DNA of 64,000 nt from Acidobacterium sp. S8. GTDB taxonomy: Bacteria > Acidobacteriota > Terriglobia > Terriglobales > Acidobacteriaceae. The stretch lies in NCBI RefSeq assembly GCF_009765985.1, contig NZ_LMUM01000037.1, forward strand, positions 194,113-258,112, given 5' to 3'. Shown in pieces: positions 7,845 to 16,575 of this stretch. Below the pieces are notes generated by a model. The model worked only from the letters and a program-made list of their open reading frames with translations, did not search any database and had not been told where the DNA came from. Numbering within the stretch: position 1 is the stretch's first letter; each line of letters begins with the position of its first letter. A program made the position numbers and the translations under genes.

Positions 7845-9047
7845 ATGAAAATATTGATTGACTTCACCCAGATCCCTGTTGTGCGCACCGGGGTAGGGGT
7901 CTACTCAGAGAATCTGATACGGGAACTCGTGCAGTTGATTCGCCCCGAGGACGTATTATTCCTATTAATTCAGGACGATGAGGTTGCACTGCGTGAAATT
8001 GGGGGAGTGCATCCCAATATTCAATTTGTTTCCATACCTTCCAGATATTTCCGAAAGCGCGCCCTGCTTTTTGCCTTCGAACAGTTCATTCTGCCGGTCA
8101 TGCTGCTTCGGAAGCGGATCGATGTACTTCATTCGCTCCATTACACGCATCCATTCATTTCACCTTCGAGACGGGTTGTGACGATTCATGACCTGACGTT
8201 TCTTCTTTATCCCGAACTGCACACGCTCGGTCGCCGCCTTATCATGCCGCTGTTTATACGGCATGCTGTCAGGCATGTTGAAGCGGTGATCTTCGTCTCA
8301 AATTCGGCTCGTGAGGATGCGAATCGTTTGGTGCCCGGGGGAAAAGCGCTCGAATCTGTCATTCCTCTTGGAGTGAATCGCAGCCTTTTCGAGGCTCCTG
8401 ATTGTGATGAAATTCAAAATGTCCTCCAAAAACTAAACATAGAGCGACCATTCTTGCTCTTCATCGGGACGATCGAGCCGCGAAAAAACATCATTCGCCT
8501 CGTTCAGGCGTTCGAGATGGTAGCGGACAAGCAATCGGGCATTGTTCTGGTGTTGGCCGGTAAGTTCGGCTGGGACTATGCGGAGGTTCTTGATGCAATC
8601 GAAAATTCGCGGCATCGGAATCGCATTCGGCTCGCGGGTTTCATCACTGACGTCGAAAAAAAGGCGCTCCTCAACTCCTGTGAGATTCTCGTCTACCCTT
8701 CTCTCTATGAAGGTTTCGGATTGCCGGTGCTTGAGGCCATGGCGGCAGGCGCGCCGGTCATCACCAGCAACTTAAGCTCTCTGCCAGAGGTGAGCGGAAA
8801 CGCAGGCATACTTATCAATCCGAAGGTTATTCCGCTCCTTGTTAGCGCGATTTTTGGAGTGCTGGCAAGTGCAGAAAAGAAGATCGCTATGCGAACGGAT
8901 GGAAAACAGCGCGCATCGCTATTTACTTGGAAAAATACAGCGCGACTCACGTACGAAACGTATTGTCAGGTCTTGGGGATACGCGAAAGACATGACCAGC
9001 CGTCTTTTTCGGCAACCGAAAAGGCAAATTCTGATTTCTTTTTGTAA
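7845..9047 (+). CDS. Glycosyltransferase family 4 (GT-B)
   Basis: 400 residues. The N-terminal GT-B domain has TGVGVYSENLIREL (15-28) and VVTIHDLTFLLYPE (about 108-121). The C-terminal donor domain has FIGTIEPRKNIIRLVQAFE (about 207-225) and the nucleotide-sugar loop PSLYEGFGLPVLEAMAAG (about 285-302). This is the retaining mannosyl/galactosyl-type GT4 family acting in exopolysaccharide or O-antigen assembly at the cytoplasmic membrane. It is convergent with the polymerase-like gene at 9077 and is the only plus-strand gene in the polysaccharide block. No clear ribosome site precedes the ATG. Confidence 0.93.
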   Translation: MKILIDFTQIPVVRTGVGVYSENLIRELVQLIRPEDVLFLLIQDDEVALREIGGVHPNIQFVSIPSRYFRKRALLFAFEQFILPVMLLRKRIDVLHSLHYTHPFISPSRRVVTIHDLTFLLYPELHTLGRRLIMPLFIRHAVRHVEAVIFVSNSAREDANRLVPGGKALESVIPLGVNRSLFEAPDCDEIQNVLQKLNIERPFLLFIGTIEPRKNIIRLVQAFEMVADKQSGIVLVLAGKFGWDYAEVLDAIENSRHRNRIRLAGFITDVEKKALLNSCEILVYPSLYEGFGLPVLEAMAAGAPVITSNLSSLPEVSGNAGILINPKVIPLLVSAIFGVLASAEKKIAMRTDGKQRASLFTWKNTARLTYETYCQVLGIRERHDQPSFSATEKANSDFFL

Positions 9048-9076
9048 AATCACTCCCTAACTCAGCATCTGCCTGC

Positions 9077-10204
9077 TTATCTGGAATGACGGAGCGTGTG
9101 ACCCTCCCCAAGCTCTCGAGGACGGGCTAAATCGATGCAGATCATAGTGTAAATTGCGTAGATGTAACGAGGCTGAGTGAAGGGAGGAGCAGCGCAAATG
9201 ATAAGCGTTAGCACACAAAATAAGCCTACCGGTCTGTTCAGTTTCATTCGCTTTGTGTATAGCGCCACTGTGAAGACGATCGTATACGCCAGGCAGCCAA
9301 GAGGCAGCAATAGCCAGTTCTGTGCATCGGAGATGAACTTATCCCACCATTTGTTCCAGTCATAGAATTGAGGCGAGTGCAATTGGCCTGTCAAAAGCAT
9401 AAAAATCTTTAGTATGACGACAAGCGGAAAACCGAAAGCCTGCTGAACGGTGTTGATCCATATGAGCGTCGGTGCATCCTCCATAAGCCAATCAAGCGCA
9501 TGCGGATCAATGCCCAATATGCGAAACGCGAAAGGGTAAATCAATGTGATAGCTGCGACTAATATAAGGACTCCCAGCCAAGGTCGTCTCCGGAAGAGGA
9601 AGCTGTCAAAAACCAGGAAAAGAATCAGAATGGCGACCTGCTCCCATCTGGCAACGGCGGAGACAAGGATGACGACCGCAAGCATGAGTTTGGATCGTTT
9701 TTCGGAGTAGAGATATTTCGCAGTGAGAACGCCGCCTAACAGGGCGAATATTTCCTTATTGAGAGTGGTGAGAGCAAGGAGAAGCTGCGCATTAGCGAGA
9801 AAGAGAAACCCGACGACTGCAATCTTAACCTTGGGAATGGATGCTGCGACCTTTAAGGAAATAGCGAAGAGTATAAGGTTGAAGCCCATTATGCAAAAGC
9901 CATTACGCAATATCCGAACCATGAGAACCGGACCCAGGAAATTGCCGGTGAGAGAAATTAATCGTGCATCACCAGAGTCCTGCGCCCATTTTGCATATTC
10001 CCAATACCGATCAGAATCTGCTCCTATACGAGTTTGGATCTCTCCAGCGATCCACGGCTCCACATATTGGAAATAAAAAAAGATGCAAAAGAGTATGTAC
10101 ACAATAAGAGTTGCAAAAAATAGCCATTCGCTTGCGCGCCGTTTTCTGAGTAACCAGATGCTCAGGCTTGGGCGATTCGGGGAATAGAATTGCGAGTTCA
10201 ACAA
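9077..10204 (-). CDS. Multi-pass membrane protein, polysaccharide polymerase-like
   Basis: 375 residues from a TTG at 10204, with GGAG 10 nt upstream supporting this unusual start. About nine or ten hydrophobic segments follow a basic N-terminus. Between the first and second is a hydrophilic loop (EIQTRIGADSDRYWEYAKWAQ), then TLNKEIFALLGG, a phrase I associate with EPS-cluster integral membrane proteins. A long loop near 270-300 is rich in Trp/Asp. No catalytic signature, but position next to glycosyltransferases and a flippase suggests a Wzy-type polymerase or related function. Family assignment is inference from context and topology. Confidence 0.75.
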   Translation of the reverse strand: MLNSQFYSPNRPSLSIWLLRKRRASEWLFFATLIVYILFCIFFYFQYVEPWIAGEIQTRIGADSDRYWEYAKWAQDSGDARLISLTGNFLGPVLMVRILRNGFCIMGFNLILFAISLKVAASIPKVKIAVVGFLFLANAQLLLALTTLNKEIFALLGGVLTAKYLYSEKRSKLMLAVVILVSAVARWEQVAILILFLVFDSFLFRRRPWLGVLILVAAITLIYPFAFRILGIDPHALDWLMEDAPTLIWINTVQQAFGFPLVVILKIFMLLTGQLHSPQFYDWNKWWDKFISDAQNWLLLPLGCLAYTIVFTVALYTKRMKLNRPVGLFCVLTLIICAAPPFTQPRYIYAIYTMICIDLARPRELGEGHTLRHSR

Positions 10205-10355
10205 GTCGTCGGCACTCCAAATTGTTGTTCAGCATATGCGTCAGGAGTCCTCATAAATCAAACACCTGAAAGCTGTCAGATGTAATCAGTCGACAAGTCA
10301 GAACTGGAAGCCGATGGCCCGACGAACACTTGGGAAAATAGCTTCGCCATTCACA

Positions 10356-11261
10356 TCATTTCCGGCCTGTGCTATTCGCCTGCCAGTTTGTGAGTCGCTG
10401 TCTTTTTGATGTCTTCACCCTATACAACCACTGTCGCCACGCAATTCGTGAAAATTCGGGGTTCTCATACTTAAATCGCTGTTTGATCGCTCTTGCAAAA
10501 AGCCGAAGCGTTTGCAGGGCGTTCTCGAAGCGGTCACGATAGAGATCGTGAAATGCAGTTTCTGCCATGGAGAAATTTGTGTAACGCCAGGGGGTCATGA
10601 GATGGTCGTAATCCATGATCGACATCTTATGTTCGATGGTCGCGTCCGCCGCCCGCCAGACTTTCAGATCGTGCCGAAAGAACATGTGAAAAACATACAT
10701 ATCGGAGTAATCCAGCCAGAATTCCGGGCTGAACCCTCCAATGGTCCGTAGAGCTTCGACCCGCAGCATACAACCGCTGTTGATGGCAATTGCTTCTCCA
10801 GCTGCGACACCGCATTCTCCTGCCGGGTAATTGCGATTCCGCATATATAGTTGCCGCTTTGGAGAAACAACAATATGTCCCACGCGCACAGTCGGCGCGA
10901 TTGCAGCGATTTCCTTGCGGGCCAGCAAATTGGTGCCATACCGAAGCATGGTAAAGAGCACTTCTCGGCTGATTTTCGTATCTTGGTCAAGCAGCAACAT
11001 CCACGGATAGCCCTGTTCGGTCGCGATTTGTTGAGCACTGTTGTAAGCTCCCGAAACACCGAGATTTTGCTCGGAATGACGATAAGTGAAAGGGACCGGT
11101 AGGCGAGGGCTTGAAAGTTGCTCTGGGCTGTTATCCCAGACGAGAAGTTTATAAGCCGCAGCCAACTCCGGCTCAGCGGCAAGAGCCTCACAGAGGCATT
11201 GCAACGTCTCCGATTCTTCGAAAAGCTTCTTGTAGCAGACTACAACAGCCAAAATCTGCAT
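10356..11261 (-). CDS. Glycosyltransferase family 2, second WbbL-like enzyme
   Basis: 301 residues from ATG 11261, with GGAG 9 nt upstream; the frame is open to 11342 but the extension lacks homologous character. Motifs: LAVVVCYKK at the start, LLVWDNSPEQL about 45-55, NLGVSGAYNSAQQIA about 70-85, and WMLLLDQDTKIS with the DxD-type metal site about 90-101. SGCMLRVEALRTIGGF marks the acceptor domain. It resembles rhamnosyltransferases of O-antigen synthesis. Same strand as the polymerase-like gene downstream and the flippase upstream, so likely one operon 12958 to 9077. Confidence 0.9.
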   Translation of the reverse strand: MQILAVVVCYKKLFEESETLQCLCEALAAEPELAAAYKLLVWDNSPEQLSSPRLPVPFTYRHSEQNLGVSGAYNSAQQIATEQGYPWMLLLDQDTKISREVLFTMLRYGTNLLARKEIAAIAPTVRVGHIVVSPKRQLYMRNRNYPAGECGVAAGEAIAINSGCMLRVEALRTIGGFSPEFWLDYSDMYVFHMFFRHDLKVWRAADATIEHKMSIMDYDHLMTPWRYTNFSMAETAFHDLYRDRFENALQTLRLFARAIKQRFKYENPEFSRIAWRQWLYRVKTSKRQRLTNWQANSTGRK

Positions 11262-11371
11262 TGCCCTATGCTCCATTAGCTGAAAGAGGATCCGAGTTTC
11301 GGAAGTTTCGATCCCGCTGTCCACTCTGCATTCTGCTTTCAAACAAGGGGCTCAGAGTCGCTAGAGAGCAT

Positions 11372-12958
11372 TCAGGCGACAGCCCTTGCTCGTTTGGACC
11401 ACCTACCAACAGCACGGATGACTAAATCGGTAAGCTCTTTGCGCTCCAGGTGGTTGAAATTCACTTTATAAGTGATCAGGATAGCAGAGATCTCGGCACC
11501 GGAAATCAGAATGCATTTTGTGGCCAGATGCATCTCTTGCCGCATCAGAACACCAACGAGAGCCGCTGAAGGCAGACAGCACAGAACAGGTGCAATGATA
11601 CCGTTTGTTAGCAGGCGTCTGCGGCTGAATTGCATCGCGTCAGTACGGGGCATACTGACGATGAAATGCAGAGCTACGCCAACAAATGCGCCAAGCAACG
11701 TGCCTAACGCCACCCCAACTGCTCCGAACAATTGAGCGCCGATCAGGCTGCACCCCAGATTTGCGACTCCTTCTCCGAGCGGAGAAATGAGCATCTGGTG
11801 CTGCTGACCGGCAGCAAAGCCAATGCTCGCGTAAGGCATGAGAGTTAAGCGGACAAATTGCGCGATGATCAGAATGACTGCAGAGAGTAATGCGTGGCGC
11901 GCATAATCTGGTCCCACCCATAGCGTCAGGAAACTATGGATTCCCAGGAGCAGAGGTAACGCGAGAATACAGAGGAGAGCAGTTGCGTAACGAGTTGTTC
12001 TGAGAACCGCCTCACCCATGCGAATGGGATCTTGGATGGCGCTCATTCCGGAGGCTATGGGAATGAGCGTACCGACGATGGCCCCTTGAGGCACTATGAG
12101 CATATTACTGACTGTTGCGGCTACTGCATAATAGGCCGCCGAGTGGAAGTCGAAAGCTGCGACGATCGGCAAATCTATGCCCGTAATCAGGATCGATCCG
12201 ATCTGAGTGGCAATGACTGCGTAGCAGAACGTCACGAACTCCTTGACCGCAGCCTTGTCGACATTTGCCCAGCGGAGAACGCCTTTCATTTTGAGGAAGC
12301 TCCAGGCCCATACATAAGCCGCGGCCTGGAGGAGATTGCCGAGCGCGATCCACGCCGCCATAATATAGAGGCGCTGATGATGATAGGCAGCCCACGCAGC
12401 ACCCACGGCACCGACGATCTTTCCCAGGCTCCCTGCCAATGCGTTGACTTCATTCTTCTGGAGGCCGAAGAACGTGCCGGCCAGCGTGGAAAAGGGAAGG
12501 CTGAAAACCAGTGACAAGCCGACGATGAGAAGCGCCTGGCGCGCGTCCGAACTGATGGAGGCCGGAATGTTCGGGAAAAGGTGTTCCAACTGCCACGAGC
12601 CCAAGACGATCAGGATCGCAGCAGACAGGCTCGCGAAAAGCATGAGAGCCGCAGCGCTACTCAACATTCGTCCCATGTAGCGACTGTCGTCAAGCCCCTC
12701 CGCGCGCGCGACAAATCGCCCGACCACAGACTGGATGCTGGCGTCGATAAGTCCGACATAGGCTCCAACCTGAAGAATGAGGACCCAGGTTGCGTAAACC
12801 GGCTTGTCAAGTACACGCACCAGAAGAGGTGGCAGGAATAATGCAAGCAGCCACGAAGTTCCCATCCTGCTCAGATTCGCAACGGAGTTCTTCGCGATAC
12901 TAGCAAGCGCCGGCATTCTATTCTGGACTCGTACACGTTTCTCAGTATTTTTCAGCAC
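11372..12958 (-). CDS. Polysaccharide flippase (Wzx/MATE-type oligosaccharide exporter)
   Basis: 528 residues read from GTG 12958; ATG 12916 is an alternative and neither has a convincing ribosome site. About 14 membrane helices; the first follows SIAKNSVANLSRMGTSWLLALFLPPLLVRVL, typical of the polysaccharide-synthesis (MVF superfamily) proteins. The role would be flipping lipid-linked repeat units across the inner membrane. First gene of the minus-strand polysaccharide run (flippase, GT2, polymerase-like). The region is visibly AT-richer than the flanks, common in transferred polysaccharide loci. Confidence 0.85.
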   Translation of the reverse strand: MLKNTEKRVRVQNRMPALASIAKNSVANLSRMGTSWLLALFLPPLLVRVLDKPVYATWVLILQVGAYVGLIDASIQSVVGRFVARAEGLDDSRYMGRMLSSAAALMLFASLSAAILIVLGSWQLEHLFPNIPASISSDARQALLIVGLSLVFSLPFSTLAGTFFGLQKNEVNALAGSLGKIVGAVGAAWAAYHHQRLYIMAAWIALGNLLQAAAYVWAWSFLKMKGVLRWANVDKAAVKEFVTFCYAVIATQIGSILITGIDLPIVAAFDFHSAAYYAVAATVSNMLIVPQGAIVGTLIPIASGMSAIQDPIRMGEAVLRTTRYATALLCILALPLLLGIHSFLTLWVGPDYARHALLSAVILIIAQFVRLTLMPYASIGFAAGQQHQMLISPLGEGVANLGCSLIGAQLFGAVGVALGTLLGAFVGVALHFIVSMPRTDAMQFSRRRLLTNGIIAPVLCCLPSAALVGVLMRQEMHLATKCILISGAEISAILITYKVNFNHLERKELTDLVIRAVGRWSKRARAVA

Positions 12959-13321
12959 GGCTTAAGCAGTCAATGACACGTGTGTAGGATATCGCACCAA
13001 CGCACAATTGATCTGTATTACCCAGGCACTGGATCCGCCCAGACATCGCGTTCCTGGCTCCGGAACCAGCGGATTGCGCGGCCAATCTTCGTTGTAAAAC
13101 CTACTGGACTCTCCACTGCCAATGAGACATTGAGTGCGATGAATCTGTTATCTAAAACAAAAGTAAGAATCGGTGACCCGCGAACGCGACAAGTAGATTT
13201 AGTACATCTATATCGGGCGGCAGTATAATGCCTTGTCGTGTCAATCGCGTCAGCGAGACGATCAGGGACTACTGATTCCAGCAGTCTGTCGGCTATCACA
13301 GAATCAAGCAGCTATAACAAA
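12959..13321 (+). promoter_or_regulatory. Divergent region with exact TATAAT at 13224-13229
   Basis: An exact -10 hexamer lies at 13224-13229; the 15-18 bp upstream offers no good -35. A transcript from it would begin near 13236, which makes the GTG at 13238 a poor start for the CheB/CheR gene and favours ATG 13322. No other gene or RNA is recognisable in the stretch. Confidence 0.35.
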
Positions 13322-16075
13322 ATGACAACTCCACAGCGACGCCACAAAGCTGACGAGACGAAATCCACTCACAATTCCAAAATTAAAGTTAAGAGTAAGA
13401 AAAATGCGAAAGCCATCAACAACGGATTTCCGGTCGTGGGAATTGGCGCATCCGCCGGTGGACTTGAAGCTTTCACCAGCCTGCTAAAGGCTCTGTCCCC
13501 TGATCTCGGCATGGCCTTTGTTTTCGTGCCACATCTTGATCCTTCCCGCGAAAGCGCATTTACGCAGATTTTACCCCGTTCCACGTCGATGCCCGTGCAG
13601 CAGGTAACGGATGGAATGCGAGTTAAGCGGAATCATCTCTATGTCATTCCACCGAACTGCAATCTTACGATCGCCAATGGAATACTGCATATTGCTGTTA
13701 GGGAAGAAGCGCGGTTAGTCAATACGACGATCGATATCTTCTTCCGCTCGCTGGCAGCTGACCAAGGCAACAATGCGATTGGAGTGGTTCTTTCCGGAAC
13801 CGCTTCTGATGGCACGCGAGGATTAGCAGCTATCAAGGACAAAGGCGGTATCACTTTTGCGCAGGATACCGCATCGGCCAAGTATGACGGCATGCCGGCG
13901 AGTGCCATTGCCGCGGAATGCGTGGACTTTGTTCTCTCGCCGCGAGAAATTGCTGCCGAGCTGGCGCGCATACGCAAGTATGCCTATGAGTCCGGTTACT
14001 ATCTTGAGCCAGCCGGTGAGAACACCAAAGAAAAGACCGTCCATCTAGCCGAGGTGTTTCGTCTGTTGCGACGTGTTACCAAAGTCGATTTTTCCGGATA
14101 CAAGCCGCCGACAATTGGCCGCCGAATTCAACGCAGAATGGCTCTGCACAAAATTGAAAAGATCGATGAATATGTGCGCCTGCTGCATCACGAAGGTGCG
14201 GAGATAAATGCGCTGTACCAGGATTTGCTGATCAATGTGACCAGCTTCTTTCGCAATCCGGATGCCTTTGAAGCGCTCAAGCAGATTGTGTATCCGGCTA
14301 TTCTGAAAGCGCGCACGTCTTCTTCTTCGCCAATCCGCATCTGGGTTCTCGGATGTTCCACCGGTGAAGAGACGTATTCTCATGCCATGTCGCTGGTGGA
14401 GTTTCTCGGTGAGCGGACAGAAGTGCCTATCCAGATTTTCGGAACAGACTTAAGCGAGACCGCGATACAACGCGCCCGCGCCGGCGTTTACAAGGACAGC
14501 ATTGAAGCGGATGTAAACCCACAGCGGCTGCGGCGCTTTTTTCATAAATCAGACGGCGGCTATCAGATCAGCAAGAAAATCCGTGATCTTTGCATTTTCT
14601 CGACGCAGAACGTTTTCCGCGATCCGGCATTTTCCCGCATGGACCTGGTGAGTTGCCGTAATGTGATGATCTATTTAGGTCAAACATTGCAAAAGAGGGT
14701 CATTCCCGTCTTTCACTATGCATTGAATCCCACTGGGTTCCTTATGATTGGAAGCACAGAGGGTCTGTTGGGAGCGGGTTCGGAGTTATTTGAGATGGCC
14801 GACAAGAAGCAGAAAATCTACCGTAAAAAACTGGTCTCTACGCCCATGACCTTCGGCGTTTCTCCGAGCGCGCCTGAAGAAGCTAAAGAAGGAATAGAAA
14901 TCCCACCGCCGCCACCACCGCCGGATAATCTGAGGACGCCGATCGAATTACAACGAGAGGCAGACCGCCTCCTGCTGGCACGATATACACCTCCTGCGGT
15001 GGTGATTAACGATCAGCTTGAGATTCTGCAGAACCGCGGCCGGACCGGCGCGTTTCTGGAGCTGCCAACAGGAAGAGCCACCCTGAATCTGCTGAAGATG
15101 GCGCGACCCGGATTGCTATTCGAATTGCAGAGCGCTATCAATGAAGCGCGTAAAAGCGGGGTCGAGGCAAAGCGCGAGAACATACAGGTGGAGGGGAACG
15201 GACACACAGCGCATGTTGTGGTTCGAGTAATCCCGTTCCGCACGCCCCTCCAGGCTCAACACAACTTCCTGATCGTGTTTGAGCTCGCTGCTCACGAGAC
15301 TGGTGATGGATCGAGGGCGAAGTTAACTCCGAAGCCGTCGGCGAAAATCGACCAATCCGAACGGGACAAGCAAATTGCGCAACTCAAGCAGGAGCTGGCG
15401 TCGACGAAGGACTATCTGCAATCGATTATTGAGACACAGGAGATAACGAACGAAGAGCTGCAGTCTGCGAATGAGGAAATTCAGTCGGGCAATGAGGAAC
15501 TGCAAAGCACAAATGAAGAACTGCAGACTTCGAAGGAGGAACTGGAATCAGCCAACGAAGAACTGCACACAGTGAACGAAGAGATGCAACATCGCAATGA
15601 GTTACTGACACAGTTGAACAATGACCTGACGAATCTTCTCCATAGCGTGAACCTGCCTATGGTAATGATGGGGGCTGACCTCAGCGTGCGTCGCTTCACT
15701 CCGCAGGCGGCGTCGGTGCTGGGTCTGATGGCAAGTGATGTGGGCAGGCCCATACCGAGATTGAAACTGAAGATCGACGTATCTAACCTGGAGCCGATGA
15801 TGCTGGACGTGATTCAGAAGGGGCAGGCGAAGCAGTATCCGGTACAGGACCGCGAAGGCAATTGGTGCATGATTCGGATTACTCCCTATCTGACGCTTGA
15901 AAACCGCATCGATGGCGTTGTTCTCAGCATGGTCGACAAAAGCGCATTCGAGGACGCGACGGCAATCAAGGCTTCGAATGGAAAGAAGCGATCCTTAAAA
16001 AAGGGCGGATCCAGGGAGAAACCTGGATCGAATAAAAGTGATCGCGATGTCAATAGTGAGCATTACGGCGGCTGA
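13322..16075 (+). CDS. CheB-CheR-PAS fusion protein (orphan chemotaxis-type methylesterase/methyltransferase)
   Basis: 917 residues from ATG 13322. After a basic tail, the CheB catalytic domain starts at PVVGIGASAGGLEAF (active serine), with HLDPSRES and SGTASDGTRG supplying His and Asp; it lacks a receiver domain. CheR follows, with an N-terminal helical domain (GYKPPTIGRRIQRRMALHKI) and SAM domain (IRIWVLGCSTGEETYSHAM, FGTDLSETAIQRARAG, SCRNVMIY). A linker with seven prolines, then a PAS-like domain, a long Glu/Asn-rich coiled coil of repeated ELQS-NEE heptads, and a second PAS. Proteins of this architecture usually carry histidine-kinase ends; this one stops after PAS. No che, mcp or flagellar gene lies nearby, so it probably acts outside chemotaxis. 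Confidence 0.93.
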   Translation: MTTPQRRHKADETKSTHNSKIKVKSKKNAKAINNGFPVVGIGASAGGLEAFTSLLKALSPDLGMAFVFVPHLDPSRESAFTQILPRSTSMPVQQVTDGMRVKRNHLYVIPPNCNLTIANGILHIAVREEARLVNTTIDIFFRSLAADQGNNAIGVVLSGTASDGTRGLAAIKDKGGITFAQDTASAKYDGMPASAIAAECVDFVLSPREIAAELARIRKYAYESGYYLEPAGENTKEKTVHLAEVFRLLRRVTKVDFSGYKPPTIGRRIQRRMALHKIEKIDEYVRLLHHEGAEINALYQDLLINVTSFFRNPDAFEALKQIVYPAILKARTSSSSPIRIWVLGCSTGEETYSHAMSLVEFLGERTEVPIQIFGTDLSETAIQRARAGVYKDSIEADVNPQRLRRFFHKSDGGYQISKKIRDLCIFSTQNVFRDPAFSRMDLVSCRNVMIYLGQTLQKRVIPVFHYALNPTGFLMIGSTEGLLGAGSELFEMADKKQKIYRKKLVSTPMTFGVSPSAPEEAKEGIEIPPPPPPPDNLRTPIELQREADRLLLARYTPPAVVINDQLEILQNRGRTGAFLELPTGRATLNLLKMARPGLLFELQSAINEARKSGVEAKRENIQVEGNGHTAHVVVRVIPFRTPLQAQHNFLIVFELAAHETGDGSRAKLTPKPSAKIDQSERDKQIAQLKQELASTKDYLQSIIETQEITNEELQSANEEIQSGNEELQSTNEELQTSKEELESANEELHTVNEEMQHRNELLTQLNNDLTNLLHSVNLPMVMMGADLSVRRFTPQAASVLGLMASDVGRPIPRLKLKIDVSNLEPMMLDVIQKGQAKQYPVQDREGNWCMIRITPYLTLENRIDGVVLSMVDKSAFEDATAIKASNGKKRSLKKGGSREKPGSNKSDRDVNSEHYGG

Positions 16076-16377
16076 TAAATCTTTCCTGCCCGCGACGGTT
16101 GGCACATTCGGTGAATAAGAGAACACGGAACTCGTGGCGCGCATCATAGTTCGTCGTCTTTCCAAATCAACGTATATACGAGCCACAGAAACCATGCGCC
16201 AACCGCTTTCACAGTCGAAGATGATCTTCTAATCCACTCGATCATCGTCCCTCCGAAAAGGGCTAAGATTGCATCGGATCGCGCTCTGGAGTTCGAGACA
16301 GTCGTTGGCAGTTCCCACAGACTTCACCTCATCAAGGAGCGGCCAACAAGATATTTTGCCATAGGTATTTTAAAAGA
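16076..16377. other. Intergenic stretch between the CheB/CheR gene and tRNA-Lys
   Basis: No supported coding frame, RNA or repeat. A small antisense frame across 15995-16195 overlaps the CheB/CheR 3' end and is a composition shadow. Confidence 0.4.
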
Positions 16378-16453
16378 TGGTGGACGCGGTAGGAATCGAA
16401 CCTACAACCTGTCGATTAAGAGTCGAATGCTCTGCCAGTTGAGCTACGCGTCC
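16378..16453 (-). tRNA. tRNA-Lys (anticodon CTT), CCA encoded
   Basis: The minus strand reads a full cloverleaf. Acceptor 5' strand GGACGCG (16453-16447) pairs with CGCGTCC (16388-16382). The anticodon loop contains CTCTTAA with anticodon CTT, decoding AAG lysine. The T-loop reads GGTTCGATTCC. Discriminator A is at 16381, followed by an encoded CCA (16380-16378). Confidence 0.97.
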
Positions 16454-16575
16454 ATTTTTGCGCAGTAGAAAATTCTGCGGGACTGAGAAGGGAAGCATTC
16501 TTCAAGAGAATGCTCTTATAGAAATATAGCACAAAAATTTACTGGAAACAGCGACGCGGAAGGCGGTTTTGAAAT

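Noticed and set aside
13238-13321. 28-residue N-terminal extension of the CheB/CheR protein from GTG 13238
   Set aside because: No ribosome site, Ser-rich low-complexity sequence, and a TATAAT at 13224-13229 would place the transcript start at about the same position.
15430-15600. Regular DNA-level repeats resembling a CRISPR-like array
   Set aside because: They are the codons of a Glu/Asn-rich coiled coil (ELQS-NEE heptads) inside the CheB/CheR fusion; no spacers.
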